Source: Microbacterium binotii
GTDB taxonomy: Bacteria; Actinomycetota; Actinomycetes; Actinomycetales; Microbacteriaceae
Length of the DNA: 64,000 nt
Reading direction: 5' to 3'
NCBI RefSeq assembly: GCF_021398715.1
Contig: NZ_CP090347.1
Span: 62,001 to 126,000, forward strand
Positions 8,634-15,965 of the stretch are shown here, piece after piece. Position 1 is the first letter of the stretch; the number at the start of each line of letters is the position of its first letter. The notes beneath the pieces were generated by a model, which was not told where the DNA came from, did no database searches, and saw only the letters and a list, made by a program, of their open reading frames with translations. The position numbers were made by a program, and so were the translations under genes.

Positions 8634-8670
8634 GACGGCTGGACGCCTCATCACGAGGCGTCCAGCCGTC
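8634..8670 (+). terminator. Perfect 16-bp hairpin after first fibre gene
   Basis: Left arm 8634-8649, five-base loop ATCAC, right arm 8655-8670, all 16 pairs perfect. The hairpin starts three bases after the stop of the first subunit gene. It has no T-run, so it may act as a partial terminator or an mRNA 3'-end stabiliser that raises the first subunit over the downstream genes. The next ATG is 35 bases beyond it and has its own GAGGAAG ribosome site. Confidence 0.75.
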
Positions 8671-8705
8671 AAGGCTGCAGCAGACGACGACATGAGGAAG
8701 CGACG

Positions 8706-9332
8706 ATGAGAGTCAGTAGAAACGGGCGCGCGCGAGCCGTGCTCGCAACAGGGATGCTCGCGGCGGGCTGCGCGCTCGCGACCGCGGCCGCCTTCACGGA
8801 CTATGCCGACGTGGAGGTCAGTCTGGACGGTTCACAGAACCGTTTCGACATCGTTACGGCCGGCGCCGTCGACGTAGACCTGCAGAGCTGGTCACCGCAG
8901 GCGGAGGGATGGCTGCAGGGAAATCCGGACGCGGTCCTGCTCGGTTCTGGTGCCGATGCCGGGATTCTCCTGGCGCCAGGGGGGAGCGTCGAGGCAGCGA
9001 TCGCCGTCAAGAACGACAGCCCTCGTCTGAATGCCGCAATCTCTCTCGTCATCGAAGACCCCACCCCCCGAGGTGATGCAGTCGACCCGGCGACCGGAAC
9101 CTTCCTCGAACTCTTCGATCAGCTCGTCTTCACCGTTCGTGATGCGGACGGCACCGTTCTGCTGGACCACGTTGCTGCTCCGGCCCTGACGGGCTACGTC
9201 TGGCCGGACTCGTTCGCTCCGGGCGAGTGGAAGAAACTCGACGTGACGATCGATCTGCCCGACAGCGTCGACAACCGCTGGCAGGGAGCGACGACCGACA
9301 TCCTCTTCTCCTTCCAGGCGGTGCAATCATGA
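8706..9332 (+). CDS. SipW-dependent exported protein, second TasA-like subunit
   Basis: 208 residues. The ATG at 8706 has GAGGAAG (8694-8700) as ribosome site. The alternate-type signal ends LATAAAFTDYADVEV (25-39). The mature domain repeats the pattern of the first subunit: APGGSVEAAIAVKNDSPRLN, a middle LVFTVRDADG and a C-terminal DNRWQGATTDILFSFQAV, with the conserved aromatic-Q-x-A element also seen in neighbouring proteins. It has no membrane anchor. The stop overlaps the next ATG, so this and all later genes of the operon are translationally coupled. Role inferred: minor or linker subunit of a surface fibre. Confidence 0.8.
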   Translation: MRVSRNGRARAVLATGMLAAGCALATAAAFTDYADVEVSLDGSQNRFDIVTAGAVDVDLQSWSPQAEGWLQGNPDAVLLGSGADAGILLAPGGSVEAAIAVKNDSPRLNAAISLVIEDPTPRGDAVDPATGTFLELFDQLVFTVRDADGTVLLDHVAAPALTGYVWPDSFAPGEWKKLDVTIDLPDSVDNRWQGATTDILFSFQAVQS

Positions 9333-9925
9333 CGCTGGCACGGACCCGCACCGGTCGAACTCGTCTGGCGCTCGCATCGGGGCTGATCCTCCTCTCCGCC
9401 GTGGCGTTCACCGCTGCCTCATTCACGGACAGTGCGCTGCTGAACCTCGGAACAGGTGCGGCGAATTCCGGAGTCGGCAACCCGAACAGGTTCGACATCG
9501 CCGTGCGCGATGGAGCGGGGCAATGGCAGGATGCGGCATCCGAAGCTGCGTCCGTGGTGCTCAGTCCCACCACGGGAACGGCCTTCTCGGAGACGACACC
9601 GGTGACATTCGAGGCCACGTTCCTCAATCGAGCGCCCGGCGTCGCGGGAGACCTGACCGTGAAGCTCTGGGATCCCGATCCGTCGGCTACGGCAGACCTG
9701 TTCGAGCATCTCCGCTTCACGTTGTATCTCGACGGATCCTCGACGCCGGCCGTCACCGGCGCGACGGCGGCCGAGGTGAACGCTGCTGGTCTTCTCTTCT
9801 CCGACGTTCAGCCGGGAGGAGAGCACCGGGTCACCGTCTCTGCGACCCTTGCCGCCGGGAGCGGGCTCTCGGTGCTCGGAAAGACGACAGCGGTCGGAGT
9901 CAAAGCGGAAGGAGAAAGCCGATGA
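9329..9925 (+). CDS. SipW-dependent exported protein, third TasA-like subunit
   Basis: 198 residues; the ATG at 9329 overlaps the previous stop. The signal peptide ends FTAASFTDSALLNLGTG (27-43), very close to the first subunit's FTDFANLNLG. The mature part has a TPVTFEATFLNRAPGVAGDL strand-turn and LRFTLYLDGSS, matching the TasA-like pattern, but the C-terminal strand is shorter than in its siblings. No wall-anchor motif is present. It is the third of four secreted paralogues in one operon and probably assembles with them. Confidence 0.78.
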   Translation: MTLARTRTGRTRLALASGLILLSAVAFTAASFTDSALLNLGTGAANSGVGNPNRFDIAVRDGAGQWQDAASEAASVVLSPTTGTAFSETTPVTFEATFLNRAPGVAGDLTVKLWDPDPSATADLFEHLRFTLYLDGSSTPAVTGATAAEVNAAGLLFSDVQPGGEHRVTVSATLAAGSGLSVLGKTTAVGVKAEGESR

Positions 9926-10521
9926 TTGGTAGAACGCGCTTGCGAGGCGCAGTGACGGTCTTCGTTGCAGCTCTCCTGATGAGCGCGGCTCCATCAGCCG
10001 CGCAGGCAGCACAGGATCTTATTGACGCCACCCCGGCATCGGTCAGCATCACCGCGCCCGCGCCCGGTGAGACGGTCACGTGGGACATGTCGGTGCGCAA
10101 CCTCACCTCCGGAGCTCTTCCGATCGAGCTGAGCATCTCCGGTGATGATGGTCGTCTCCTCCAGGGTCCGACGCCCATCATGATCACGATCCGCGAAAGC
10201 GGGACGTCGCTCGTGGTCGCGGAGGGCAGCCCACAGGAGCTGCTCGGGAGCTCATGGGAGCTCCCCTCGCTCGTCGGAGGCGCAGAGTATGCGCTCGTCG
10301 GCTCGGCGACCCTGCCGCAGAACGCGGACAACTCCTACCAGGCCGCCTCGGCGACCCTCGACTTCAGGTTCACCGCCGTGTCCTCTGAAGGACCGACCGC
10401 GTTGGCGATCACGGGTAGCGACCTCGTCGGCGTCGTGGGGGTCGTTGCGGTCGGCGCGGTCGCCGTGCTTTCGGGACTCTGGCTTACTCTCTCGCGTCGG
10501 CGAAAGGAAACCCACGCATGA
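9922..10521 (+). CDS. Wall-anchored TasA-like protein with LAITG sorting signal
   Basis: 199 residues from the ATG at 9922 (overlaps the previous stop). It has a classical Sec signal ending AAQA-AQD near residue 30, unlike the alternate signals of its neighbours. A TasA-like domain follows: PGETVTWDMSVRNLTSG, then NSYQAASATLDFRFTAVSS. The C terminus is LAITG (161-165), a hydrophobic helix and SRRRK, matching the LAXTG signal of actinobacterial class E sortases. No sortase gene is in the window. Probable role: base or anchor that fixes the fibre to the wall. Its ectodomain also resembles the outer domain of the divergent sigma fusion. Confidence 0.8.
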   Translation: MIGRTRLRGAVTVFVAALLMSAAPSAAQAAQDLIDATPASVSITAPAPGETVTWDMSVRNLTSGALPIELSISGDDGRLLQGPTPIMITIRESGTSLVVAEGSPQELLGSSWELPSLVGGAEYALVGSATLPQNADNSYQAASATLDFRFTAVSSEGPTALAITGSDLVGVVGVVAVGAVAVLSGLWLTLSRRRKETHA

Positions 10522-11798
10522 CGAACATCACTCGACGCCGCGCGCTGGCCCTGCTGGCTCTGGCGCTGGCCGGAGTGACGGTGGGTGCATCGGTGATCCC
10601 GAGTGCCGCCGCCTATCGCGATGATGCCTTCGCTCGCACGGATGCCATCGGTGTGGTCGCCGCGCCTCCCGTCACACCCGGTCTGTCTCGCAACTCGCGC
10701 ATGGTCGACACGGGTCTCGGCCTATCGACCGACGGAAAGGTGTATGTCTGGGGCCTCACGTCTCTGAACATCAACGGCGGGGCGGCGAACGCCGGCGGCC
10801 AGCGGCCGCCGCAGCAGGTGCCGTTCCCGGCCGGCACGACCATCTCGCAGGTGAGTGGCATGATCTACGAGGCAAACGCGCTCGATTCCTCCGGTCACAT
10901 CTGGGGCTGGGGTCTGACCGACGTGCGCAACGGCACCGACTCCAGCCGGACGGGCAATGCTCCTCAGCGTGTGCGCATAGGCACCGCCTGGAACGGCACG
11001 GGGCCCCTGCTTGACTCGGTTGTGGCCCTCTCGACCACGGAGACAGCCGGAGCCGCCATCAGATCCGATGGAACGGTCTGGCACTGGGGATACCCCGACG
11101 GCTATGGCGGGAACAGTGGCGCTGGCGCGAGCAAGCTCGCGGGCTTGCCCGACCCGACGATCGCGGGTCAGCGCCCCGTCTACCTCAAGGGCGCCTACAC
11201 GAACTTCTTCGTGATCCTCGAGAACGGCGACGTGTACTACTGGGGAGGCACGCCGACCAACAGCCTTCCTCCAGGAACGCCGAATGCCGGCGCGAACGCC
11301 ACCAAGGTGAGCGCTCTCTCCTCATGGATGAAGAGCAACGTCGCCGCCGGCTCCCCCTACATCGTGGCCGTTGATGGCGGGATCGGGATGGGTGCCGCTC
11401 TGCTCTCCAACGGGACTGTGGTCAGCTGGGGCTCCAATTCGACGCGGACCGGGCGAGGCGGTCCGACCTCACCCGCTGTCATCCCCACGTTGAGCGGCAT
11501 CGTTTCGATGCAGTTCGGATACACCGGGGCGGTCTTCATGGACAACCAGAACCGGCTCTGGGGCTACGGAGCATCGGACGACTACGGCGCAAACCCGCAG
11601 CTGCCGGCCATCCTCGATTCGAACATCGTCCAGTACGCCGCGGGCCAGGGCTATTACCTCTGGCAGCGAGCCGATGGCACCTTCTGGGGCCGCGGCTACA
11701 ACCCCCAGGGAGCGATCGGTCTGCCGGTCGGCACGCAGACGACGAATCGACAGATCCTCTTCTCGGGTCAGAACGTCCTGCAGGTGGTGGCGAAATGA
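10518..11798 (+). CDS. Exported RCC1-type beta-propeller protein
   Basis: 426 residues from the ATG at 10518, overlapping the previous stop. The signal peptide ends VIPSAAAYRDDAFARTDAI (26-44), an alternate-type signal. The rest consists of seven RCC1-like repeats, each with a G-x-x-W-G or related turn: GKVYVWGL, GHIWGWGL, GTVWHWGY, GDVYYWGG, GTVVSWGS, NRLWGYGA and GTFWGRGY. Seven blades would close one propeller. Embedded in a fibre operon, it may be a tip adhesin or binding head. That role is inferred from context, and no ligand can be named. Confidence 0.8.
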   Translation: MTNITRRRALALLALALAGVTVGASVIPSAAAYRDDAFARTDAIGVVAAPPVTPGLSRNSRMVDTGLGLSTDGKVYVWGLTSLNINGGAANAGGQRPPQQVPFPAGTTISQVSGMIYEANALDSSGHIWGWGLTDVRNGTDSSRTGNAPQRVRIGTAWNGTGPLLDSVVALSTTETAGAAIRSDGTVWHWGYPDGYGGNSGAGASKLAGLPDPTIAGQRPVYLKGAYTNFFVILENGDVYYWGGTPTNSLPPGTPNAGANATKVSALSSWMKSNVAAGSPYIVAVDGGIGMGAALLSNGTVVSWGSNSTRTGRGGPTSPAVIPTLSGIVSMQFGYTGAVFMDNQNRLWGYGASDDYGANPQLPAILDSNIVQYAAGQGYYLWQRADGTFWGRGYNPQGAIGLPVGTQTTNRQILFSGQNVLQVVAK

Positions 11799-12469
11799 GG
11801 GCGGCGATGACCAGGCGCCGCGCGCGACTGCGGAAGGTGCGGCGGTGGGATGCAGCCCGCGCCGCGGTCGCCGCGGGAGCTCTGCTGCTCGCGGGGCTGG
11901 GGGTTTCCAGCGCCGCGCTCACCGACCAGGCGAATCTCAACCTCGGCACCGCGGGAGTGGGGTTCGCGGGAGTCTTCGACATCGCCGTGGTCACCCCTGG
12001 CGGTCTCGTGGAGCAGGCGACCGAGCCCACCGGGTACGACTGGGTGGTCGCCGACGCGGATCAGCTCGTCCCGGGCCATGAGATATCGACGAACATCTCC
12101 GTGTTCAACAACACGGAACGACTCGCCGCCGACGTGACTTTCGCCGTCGTGCTACGAAACGGCGACGGCGCTGTGTCTCCCAGTGTGCCGAACATCACAC
12201 CGCTGCTGCGCTTCAGCGCGGTGAACGCCGCGGGGGATCCGCTGTTCACAGACGTGAGCTGGGACCAAGCGACTGCCTCTTTGGGGACACTCGCCGCACG
12301 AGATCTCGACCCGCTCGCCGATGGCGACCCGTACGTCGCCGGCGCTGCCGGAACCGCAACATCCTTCACCTTGACCATCGCCTATCCGGATGCCCCGGGA
12401 GTGGAGAACTACAACGGTGGGCAGGCAGCACTGGGTATCCGTTTCCACTCGAGCTCGGTGACTCCGTGA
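11795..12469 (+). CDS. SipW-dependent exported protein, fourth TasA-like subunit
   Basis: 224 residues from the ATG at 11795, overlapping the propeller gene's stop; a second in-frame ATG lies at 11807. The N terminus is longer and more basic than in the siblings, and the signal ends VSSAALTDQANLNLGTAG (37-54), the same TDxANLNLG signature as subunits one and three. The mature domain shows VPGHEISTNISVFNNTERLA, LLRFSAVNAAGD and a C-terminal NYNGGQAALGIRFHSSSV. It lies immediately before the signal peptidase gene. Probably a minor or assembly subunit. Confidence 0.8.
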   Translation: MRAAMTRRRARLRKVRRWDAARAAVAAGALLLAGLGVSSAALTDQANLNLGTAGVGFAGVFDIAVVTPGGLVEQATEPTGYDWVVADADQLVPGHEISTNISVFNNTERLAADVTFAVVLRNGDGAVSPSVPNITPLLRFSAVNAAGDPLFTDVSWDQATASLGTLAARDLDPLADGDPYVAGAAGTATSFTLTIAYPDAPGVENYNGGQAALGIRFHSSSVTP

Positions 12470-13077
12470 GTCGACGTCGAGGAGATGGCTTTGCGGCGAG
12501 TCGGGGTCTGCGCATCTACGGTGCGATCAGATCCGGCGTCCTCACGCTCGCAGGTGTGCTCGGTGCTGCGTGCATCGCGGTGTTCCTTCTCGCGCTCTTG
12601 ACCGGAGTGCGACCGGTCGTCGTAATCTCCGGGTCGATGGCTCCAGGCATCCCGGTCGGATCGGTCGTGTTCACACAGGAGGTGTCCGCCAGGGACATCG
12701 TCGTGGGGGACATCGTCACGGTCCAGAGGCCGAGAGATCTCGGGTTGGTGACGCACCGCGTGGTCGAGGCGACACCGGTCGGCGGCGAAGGAGCATCGCT
12801 GGTTCTGCGCGGCGACGCGAACGAGACAGATGATCCGCAGCCGTATGAGGTCGCGACGGTCGGCAAGTATCTGTTCCACATCGTCGGTTTGGGGTACATC
12901 ACCCTCGCACTCCAGAGCGGAAGCGGCTGGTTCATCATCGGCGGCGTCGCCGTCTTCCTCCTCGGACTGTTCGTCCTCGACCCGGGACGGCTCGGTACCA
13001 CGCGTGCGCCGGGTGAGCAGAGGGAATCGGGTGGCGTCGTCGAGGAGACGCGCGCGAGCCGCAAGGCGGGAACGTGA
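12466..13077 (+). CDS. Signal peptidase I, SipW/ER type
   Basis: 203-residue membrane peptidase, GTG start at 12466 overlapping the previous stop. One helix precedes the active site (about 25-47) and one follows (about 153-171). The nucleophile motif is SGSMAPGIPVGS with Ser57. The general base is His97 (LVTHRVVE) instead of the bacterial Lys, and LRGDANETDD (114-123) supplies the aspartates, so this is the SipW/archaeal/ER class. It should process the alternate-type signals encoded just upstream. The C-terminal tail is charged and cytoplasmic. The stop overlaps the regulator's GTG. Confidence 0.93.
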   Translation: MSRRRGDGFAASRGLRIYGAIRSGVLTLAGVLGAACIAVFLLALLTGVRPVVVISGSMAPGIPVGSVVFTQEVSARDIVVGDIVTVQRPRDLGLVTHRVVEATPVGGEGASLVLRGDANETDDPQPYEVATVGKYLFHIVGLGYITLALQSGSGWFIIGGVAVFLLGLFVLDPGRLGTTRAPGEQRESGGVVEETRASRKAGT

Positions 13078-14564
13078 GCGAAACGGCGGCACCGCACCCG
13101 TCGGATCCTGATCACGACGACGATCGTCAGACGAGTTCCAGGGATATCGGGGGGGCGGAGGAGGCGGGTTTGCTGAGCGCCGTGCTCGACGATCCCGTCG
13201 AGGCCTCTCGACTCGTCGACGAGCTGGTCGCGCGCGGCGCGCATATCGGCGGAGGTCTCGATGTTCTGCATCGCACAGCGCTGCTCGACAGGCTCGCCGG
13301 CCCGGTGCCGACAGGGGCGTGGCCTTCGATCGCTGCGTGGGATGACCCGGCGGATGAGGACATCGATGCGTTCCTGGTGGGAGGGGTGATCTTTCACCGT
13401 CGCCGCGGAGATCTCGTCGAGGCGGCGGCATTCGCAGACTCGCTGCGCGAGCGGCTCGAGCACAGGCCGGTCGGCGATCGAGTCGACACCGACGCTCTCA
13501 TGCGAGCGGAGATCGCCCTCACCGAGGTGCTGCGGGGTCGATTCCGGGAGGCTGCCCGCGAAGCTGAGCGCGCCTTGCGGATTGCGGGAAGGGAACACCG
13601 CCGACTCCGGCGTCATCTCCTGGCGGTCCTCGCGCTCGCCCACGCAGCGGGCGGAGAGCTGAACGCCGCCGCTGATGCGATCGCGAGAGCTGAGAAGATC
13701 CTCGCAGGAAGCGGCTGGCTGGTGCGCGTCGATGACGAGCGGTTGCTTCTCGCCCGCGCGCTGATGGCGGTGGAACGGGCTGATCCCGGCGCCGGTCGTC
13801 TGCTCTCCCGCTTGAGCGACGATGTGCTCGACGAGTTGTGGCCTCTGCTCCTGCTCGCTCGGGCGCGATGGACGCTCAGCCGCGACGATGGAGAGGCTGC
13901 GGCGCAGCTGCTGGACGAAGCCGTTCCCAGCTCGCGCATCGTGATGCCGGGCTCGCTCGGATGGGATGTCTTGCGAAGTCAGCGATTCCTTCTTCGCGCT
14001 CTTCTGGGCAAGGATCCGGAAGGCGACGGCATGATCCTCGAGGAGACTCGCGACTCCCCGCTGTCGTTCTGCGCACTGCTGGCGATGGAGGCAACGCACG
14101 CGGTGGCGGTCCGCCATGCGCAACGACTCCTCGACGACGGCGAGCTCGGAGCGGCGACGCGCGCGGAGCTTCTCCTCATCCTCTCGACGAAGACGCAAGG
14201 CATCCCCGCACAAGCAGCCCTCCAGGAAGCGGCCGAGATCGTGCAGCGCGAGCGGTTGGAGAGACTGCGTCTCGTCTATCGCGATGTCGACCAGACACCG
14301 ACACGAGGAGGCGGATCGCGCCAACCGGTCTCGCGGTCCGGAGCCGTCCTCAGCCGGCGTGAGCGGGTCGTTCTCGCTCGGATCGCGGAGGGTGACACGG
14401 TGGAGGAAGCTGCTGCGACGCTTCGCGTCAGCGCGAACACCGTGAAGACACAGCTCAAGTCGATCTATCGGCGTCTCGGGGTCGCATCGCGAACCGAGGC
14501 GATCGCTGAGGCGGCGCGGCGAGGCATCATCGACAGGGTCAACGAACGCCCCGATCCGCGCTGA
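13074..14564 (+). CDS. LuxR-type regulator with helical-repeat domain
   Basis: 496 residues; GTG start at 13074 overlaps the signal peptidase stop. Residues 30-400 are almost wholly alpha-helical and TPR-like with many Ala/Leu/Arg helices, as in the sensor arms of MalT/LAL-type regulators, but I see no N-terminal ATPase domain. The C terminus (about 424-486) is a LuxR helix-turn-helix: LSRRERVVLARIAEGDTVEE followed by SANTVKTQLKSIYRRLGV. Being the last gene, it probably feeds back on its own operon. Its stop lies inside the right copy of the 22-bp repeat that also ends mrpG. Confidence 0.85.
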   Translation: MSETAAPHPSDPDHDDDRQTSSRDIGGAEEAGLLSAVLDDPVEASRLVDELVARGAHIGGGLDVLHRTALLDRLAGPVPTGAWPSIAAWDDPADEDIDAFLVGGVIFHRRRGDLVEAAAFADSLRERLEHRPVGDRVDTDALMRAEIALTEVLRGRFREAAREAERALRIAGREHRRLRRHLLAVLALAHAAGGELNAAADAIARAEKILAGSGWLVRVDDERLLLARALMAVERADPGAGRLLSRLSDDVLDELWPLLLLARARWTLSRDDGEAAAQLLDEAVPSSRIVMPGSLGWDVLRSQRFLLRALLGKDPEGDGMILEETRDSPLSFCALLAMEATHAVAVRHAQRLLDDGELGAATRAELLLILSTKTQGIPAQAALQEAAEIVQRERLERLRLVYRDVDQTPTRGGGSRQPVSRSGAVLSRRERVVLARIAEGDTVEEAAATLRVSANTVKTQLKSIYRRLGVASRTEAIAEAARRGIIDRVNERPDPR

Positions 14565-14571
14565 CCGGCTC
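14550..14571. repeat. 22-bp direct repeat, right copy (cassette boundary)
   Basis: Exact copy of 6265-6286 in the same orientation. It covers the last codons and stop of the LuxR-type gene and ends four bases before the HxlR stop. Recombination between the copies would remove 8285 bp and leave mrpG directly convergent with the HxlR gene, a natural-looking empty-site arrangement. No integrase is encoded between the copies. Confidence 0.8.
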
Positions 14572-14574
14572 GGG

Positions 14575-14955
14575 CTACGCCGTGGCCGGCTCCGACTCCC
14601 CCGCCACGATGTCGTCGGCGTTGACGGCGATCCACTCCAGCAGCGGCAGCATGCGCGCCATGAGGTCCCGGCCCCGATCAGTCAACCGGTACTCGACGTG
14701 GGGCGGCACCGTGGGAAACGACTCCCGCTCGACGAAGCCGTCCGCGGTGAGCTGACGCAGCGTCGATGCGAGCATCTTCTCGCTGATGCCGTCGACGGCG
14801 CGTCGAAGCTCGCTCCAACGGAGCGTTCCGCCCACGAGCGCCGAGAGCACGAGCACGCCCCACCGGCTCATCACGTGGTCGAGCACCGTTCTCGTGGGGC
14901 ACGCGTGCGTGAACAATCCCTCGGGCAGGGCCTGTAATTTCACAAAACTCACCAT
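14575..14955 (-). CDS. HxlR-family redox-type repressor (QorR-like)
   Basis: 126-residue winged-helix regulator. The HxlR core is clear: an N-terminal CPTRTVLDHVMSRWGVLVL with the single conserved Cys19, then LRWSELRRAVDGISEKMLAS and the wing GFVERESFPTVPPHVEYRLT. Family members such as YtfH/QorR and HypR sense quinones, aldehydes or hypochlorite through this cysteine and repress a neighbouring oxidoreductase. The gene is divergent from a QorB-like gene across 97 bp that contains a GGTACC-bounded dyad. Confidence 0.9.
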   Translation of the reverse strand: MVSFVKLQALPEGLFTHACPTRTVLDHVMSRWGVLVLSALVGGTLRWSELRRAVDGISEKMLASTLRQLTADGFVERESFPTVPPHVEYRLTDRGRDLMARMLPLLEWIAVNADDIVAGESEPATA

Positions 14956-14961
14956 GACGTG

Positions 14962-14986
14962 GGTACCTTACTCCAAAGTGGGTACC
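14962..14986. promoter_or_regulatory. Probable HxlR operator
   Basis: An imperfect dyad bounded by two GGTACC words (14962-14967 and 14981-14986), with TTACT on the left matched by AGTG on the right. It is the usual layout of HxlR-type operators between divergent regulator and target genes. It lies just upstream of the regulator start and about 70 bp upstream of the oxidoreductase ATG, so it could control both. Confidence 0.65.
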
Positions 14987-15052
14987 TGACAAAGGGAATG
15001 TCTCAGGCGGAAGGTGGGCTTACCCCCACGTACCGGATCGAAAGGACACCCC

Positions 15053-15907
15053 ATGACCGTTCTCGTCACCGCCGCCAGCGGACACCTCGGCCGCCTCATC
15101 GTCGAAAGCCTGCTCGCCCGCGGCGTCGCCGCATCCGACGTCGTCGCAGGCTCCCGCAGCCTCGACAAGGTCGCCGACCTCGCCGAGCGCGGCGTGCGCA
15201 CCGCCGTCGTCGACTACGACGCACCCGAAACCCTCGACGCCGCATTCGCCGGGATCGACCGCGTCGTGCTCGTCTCGGGCTCCGAGGTGGGCAAGCGTCT
15301 CGCCCAGCACCAGGCGGTCATCGACGCCGCCGTGGCCGCGAAGGTCGGGGGGCTGATCTACACGAGCCTCTACCACGCGACGACGAGCCCGCTGCCGCTG
15401 GCTGCGGAGCACGTCGCGACGGAGGAGGCGCTCGCCGCATCCGGCCTGCCCCACACGATCCTCCGCAACAACTGGTACATCGAGAACTACGCGCAGGATG
15501 TTGCCCGTGCCGCCGAATCGGGCGTGATCGCCGCCGCCGTCGCCGACGGGAAGGTCGCGGCCGCCGCCCGTGCGGACTTCGCCGAGGCGGCCGCGGTCGT
15601 CGCGACGGACGATGCCTACCTCGGGCGCGTGCTCGAGCTCGCCGGTGACGTGGCGTTCGGCTACGCCGATCTCGCCGCTGCCGCAACGGAGATCCACGGG
15701 CGCGACGTGACGTATGTGGCTCTGTCCGAGGAGCACCTGCTCGAGGCTCTGCGTGGCGCCGGGCTGGATGAGGGAACGGCCGGCTTCGTCGCCGCGCTGG
15801 ACGCGGGAATCGCCGCGGGCGCTCTCGACTCCCAGGACCACACGCTGTCGCAGCTCATCGGCCGCCCGACCACATCGCTCGTCGAGGGGCTCCGCGCCGC
15901 GCTCTGA
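15053..15907 (+). CDS. NAD(P)-dependent quinone oxidoreductase, NmrA/QorB-like SDR
   Basis: 284 residues from the ATG at 15053 (AAAGGA upstream); an earlier in-frame ATG at 15014 lacks a ribosome site. The Rossmann motif is VTAASGHLGRLIVESL (4-19). This is an atypical SDR of the NmrA group, like YtfG/QorB, which reduces quinones using NAD(P)H. Divergence from an HxlR repressor reproduces the ytfG-ytfH arrangement and suggests induction by quinone or electrophile stress. A perfect hairpin follows the stop. Confidence 0.88.
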   Translation: MTVLVTAASGHLGRLIVESLLARGVAASDVVAGSRSLDKVADLAERGVRTAVVDYDAPETLDAAFAGIDRVVLVSGSEVGKRLAQHQAVIDAAVAAKVGGLIYTSLYHATTSPLPLAAEHVATEEALAASGLPHTILRNNWYIENYAQDVARAAESGVIAAAVADGKVAAAARADFAEAAAVVATDDAYLGRVLELAGDVAFGYADLAAAATEIHGRDVTYVALSEEHLLEALRGAGLDEGTAGFVAALDAGIAAGALDSQDHTLSQLIGRPTTSLVEGLRAAL

Positions 15908-15916
15908 CGCCGGAAC

Positions 15917-15955
15917 GACGAAGGGGCACCCGCGCGATGCGGGTGCCCCTTCGTC
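15917..15955. terminator. Bidirectional hairpin terminator
   Basis: A 17-bp perfect stem (15917-15933 with 15939-15955) and a five-base loop lie between the convergent oxidoreductase and transglycosylase genes. GAAGGGG on one arm gives CCCCTTC on the other, so there is a short pyrimidine end on either strand. It serves both genes. Confidence 0.85.
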
Positions 15956-15965
15956 ATGAGGGCTC

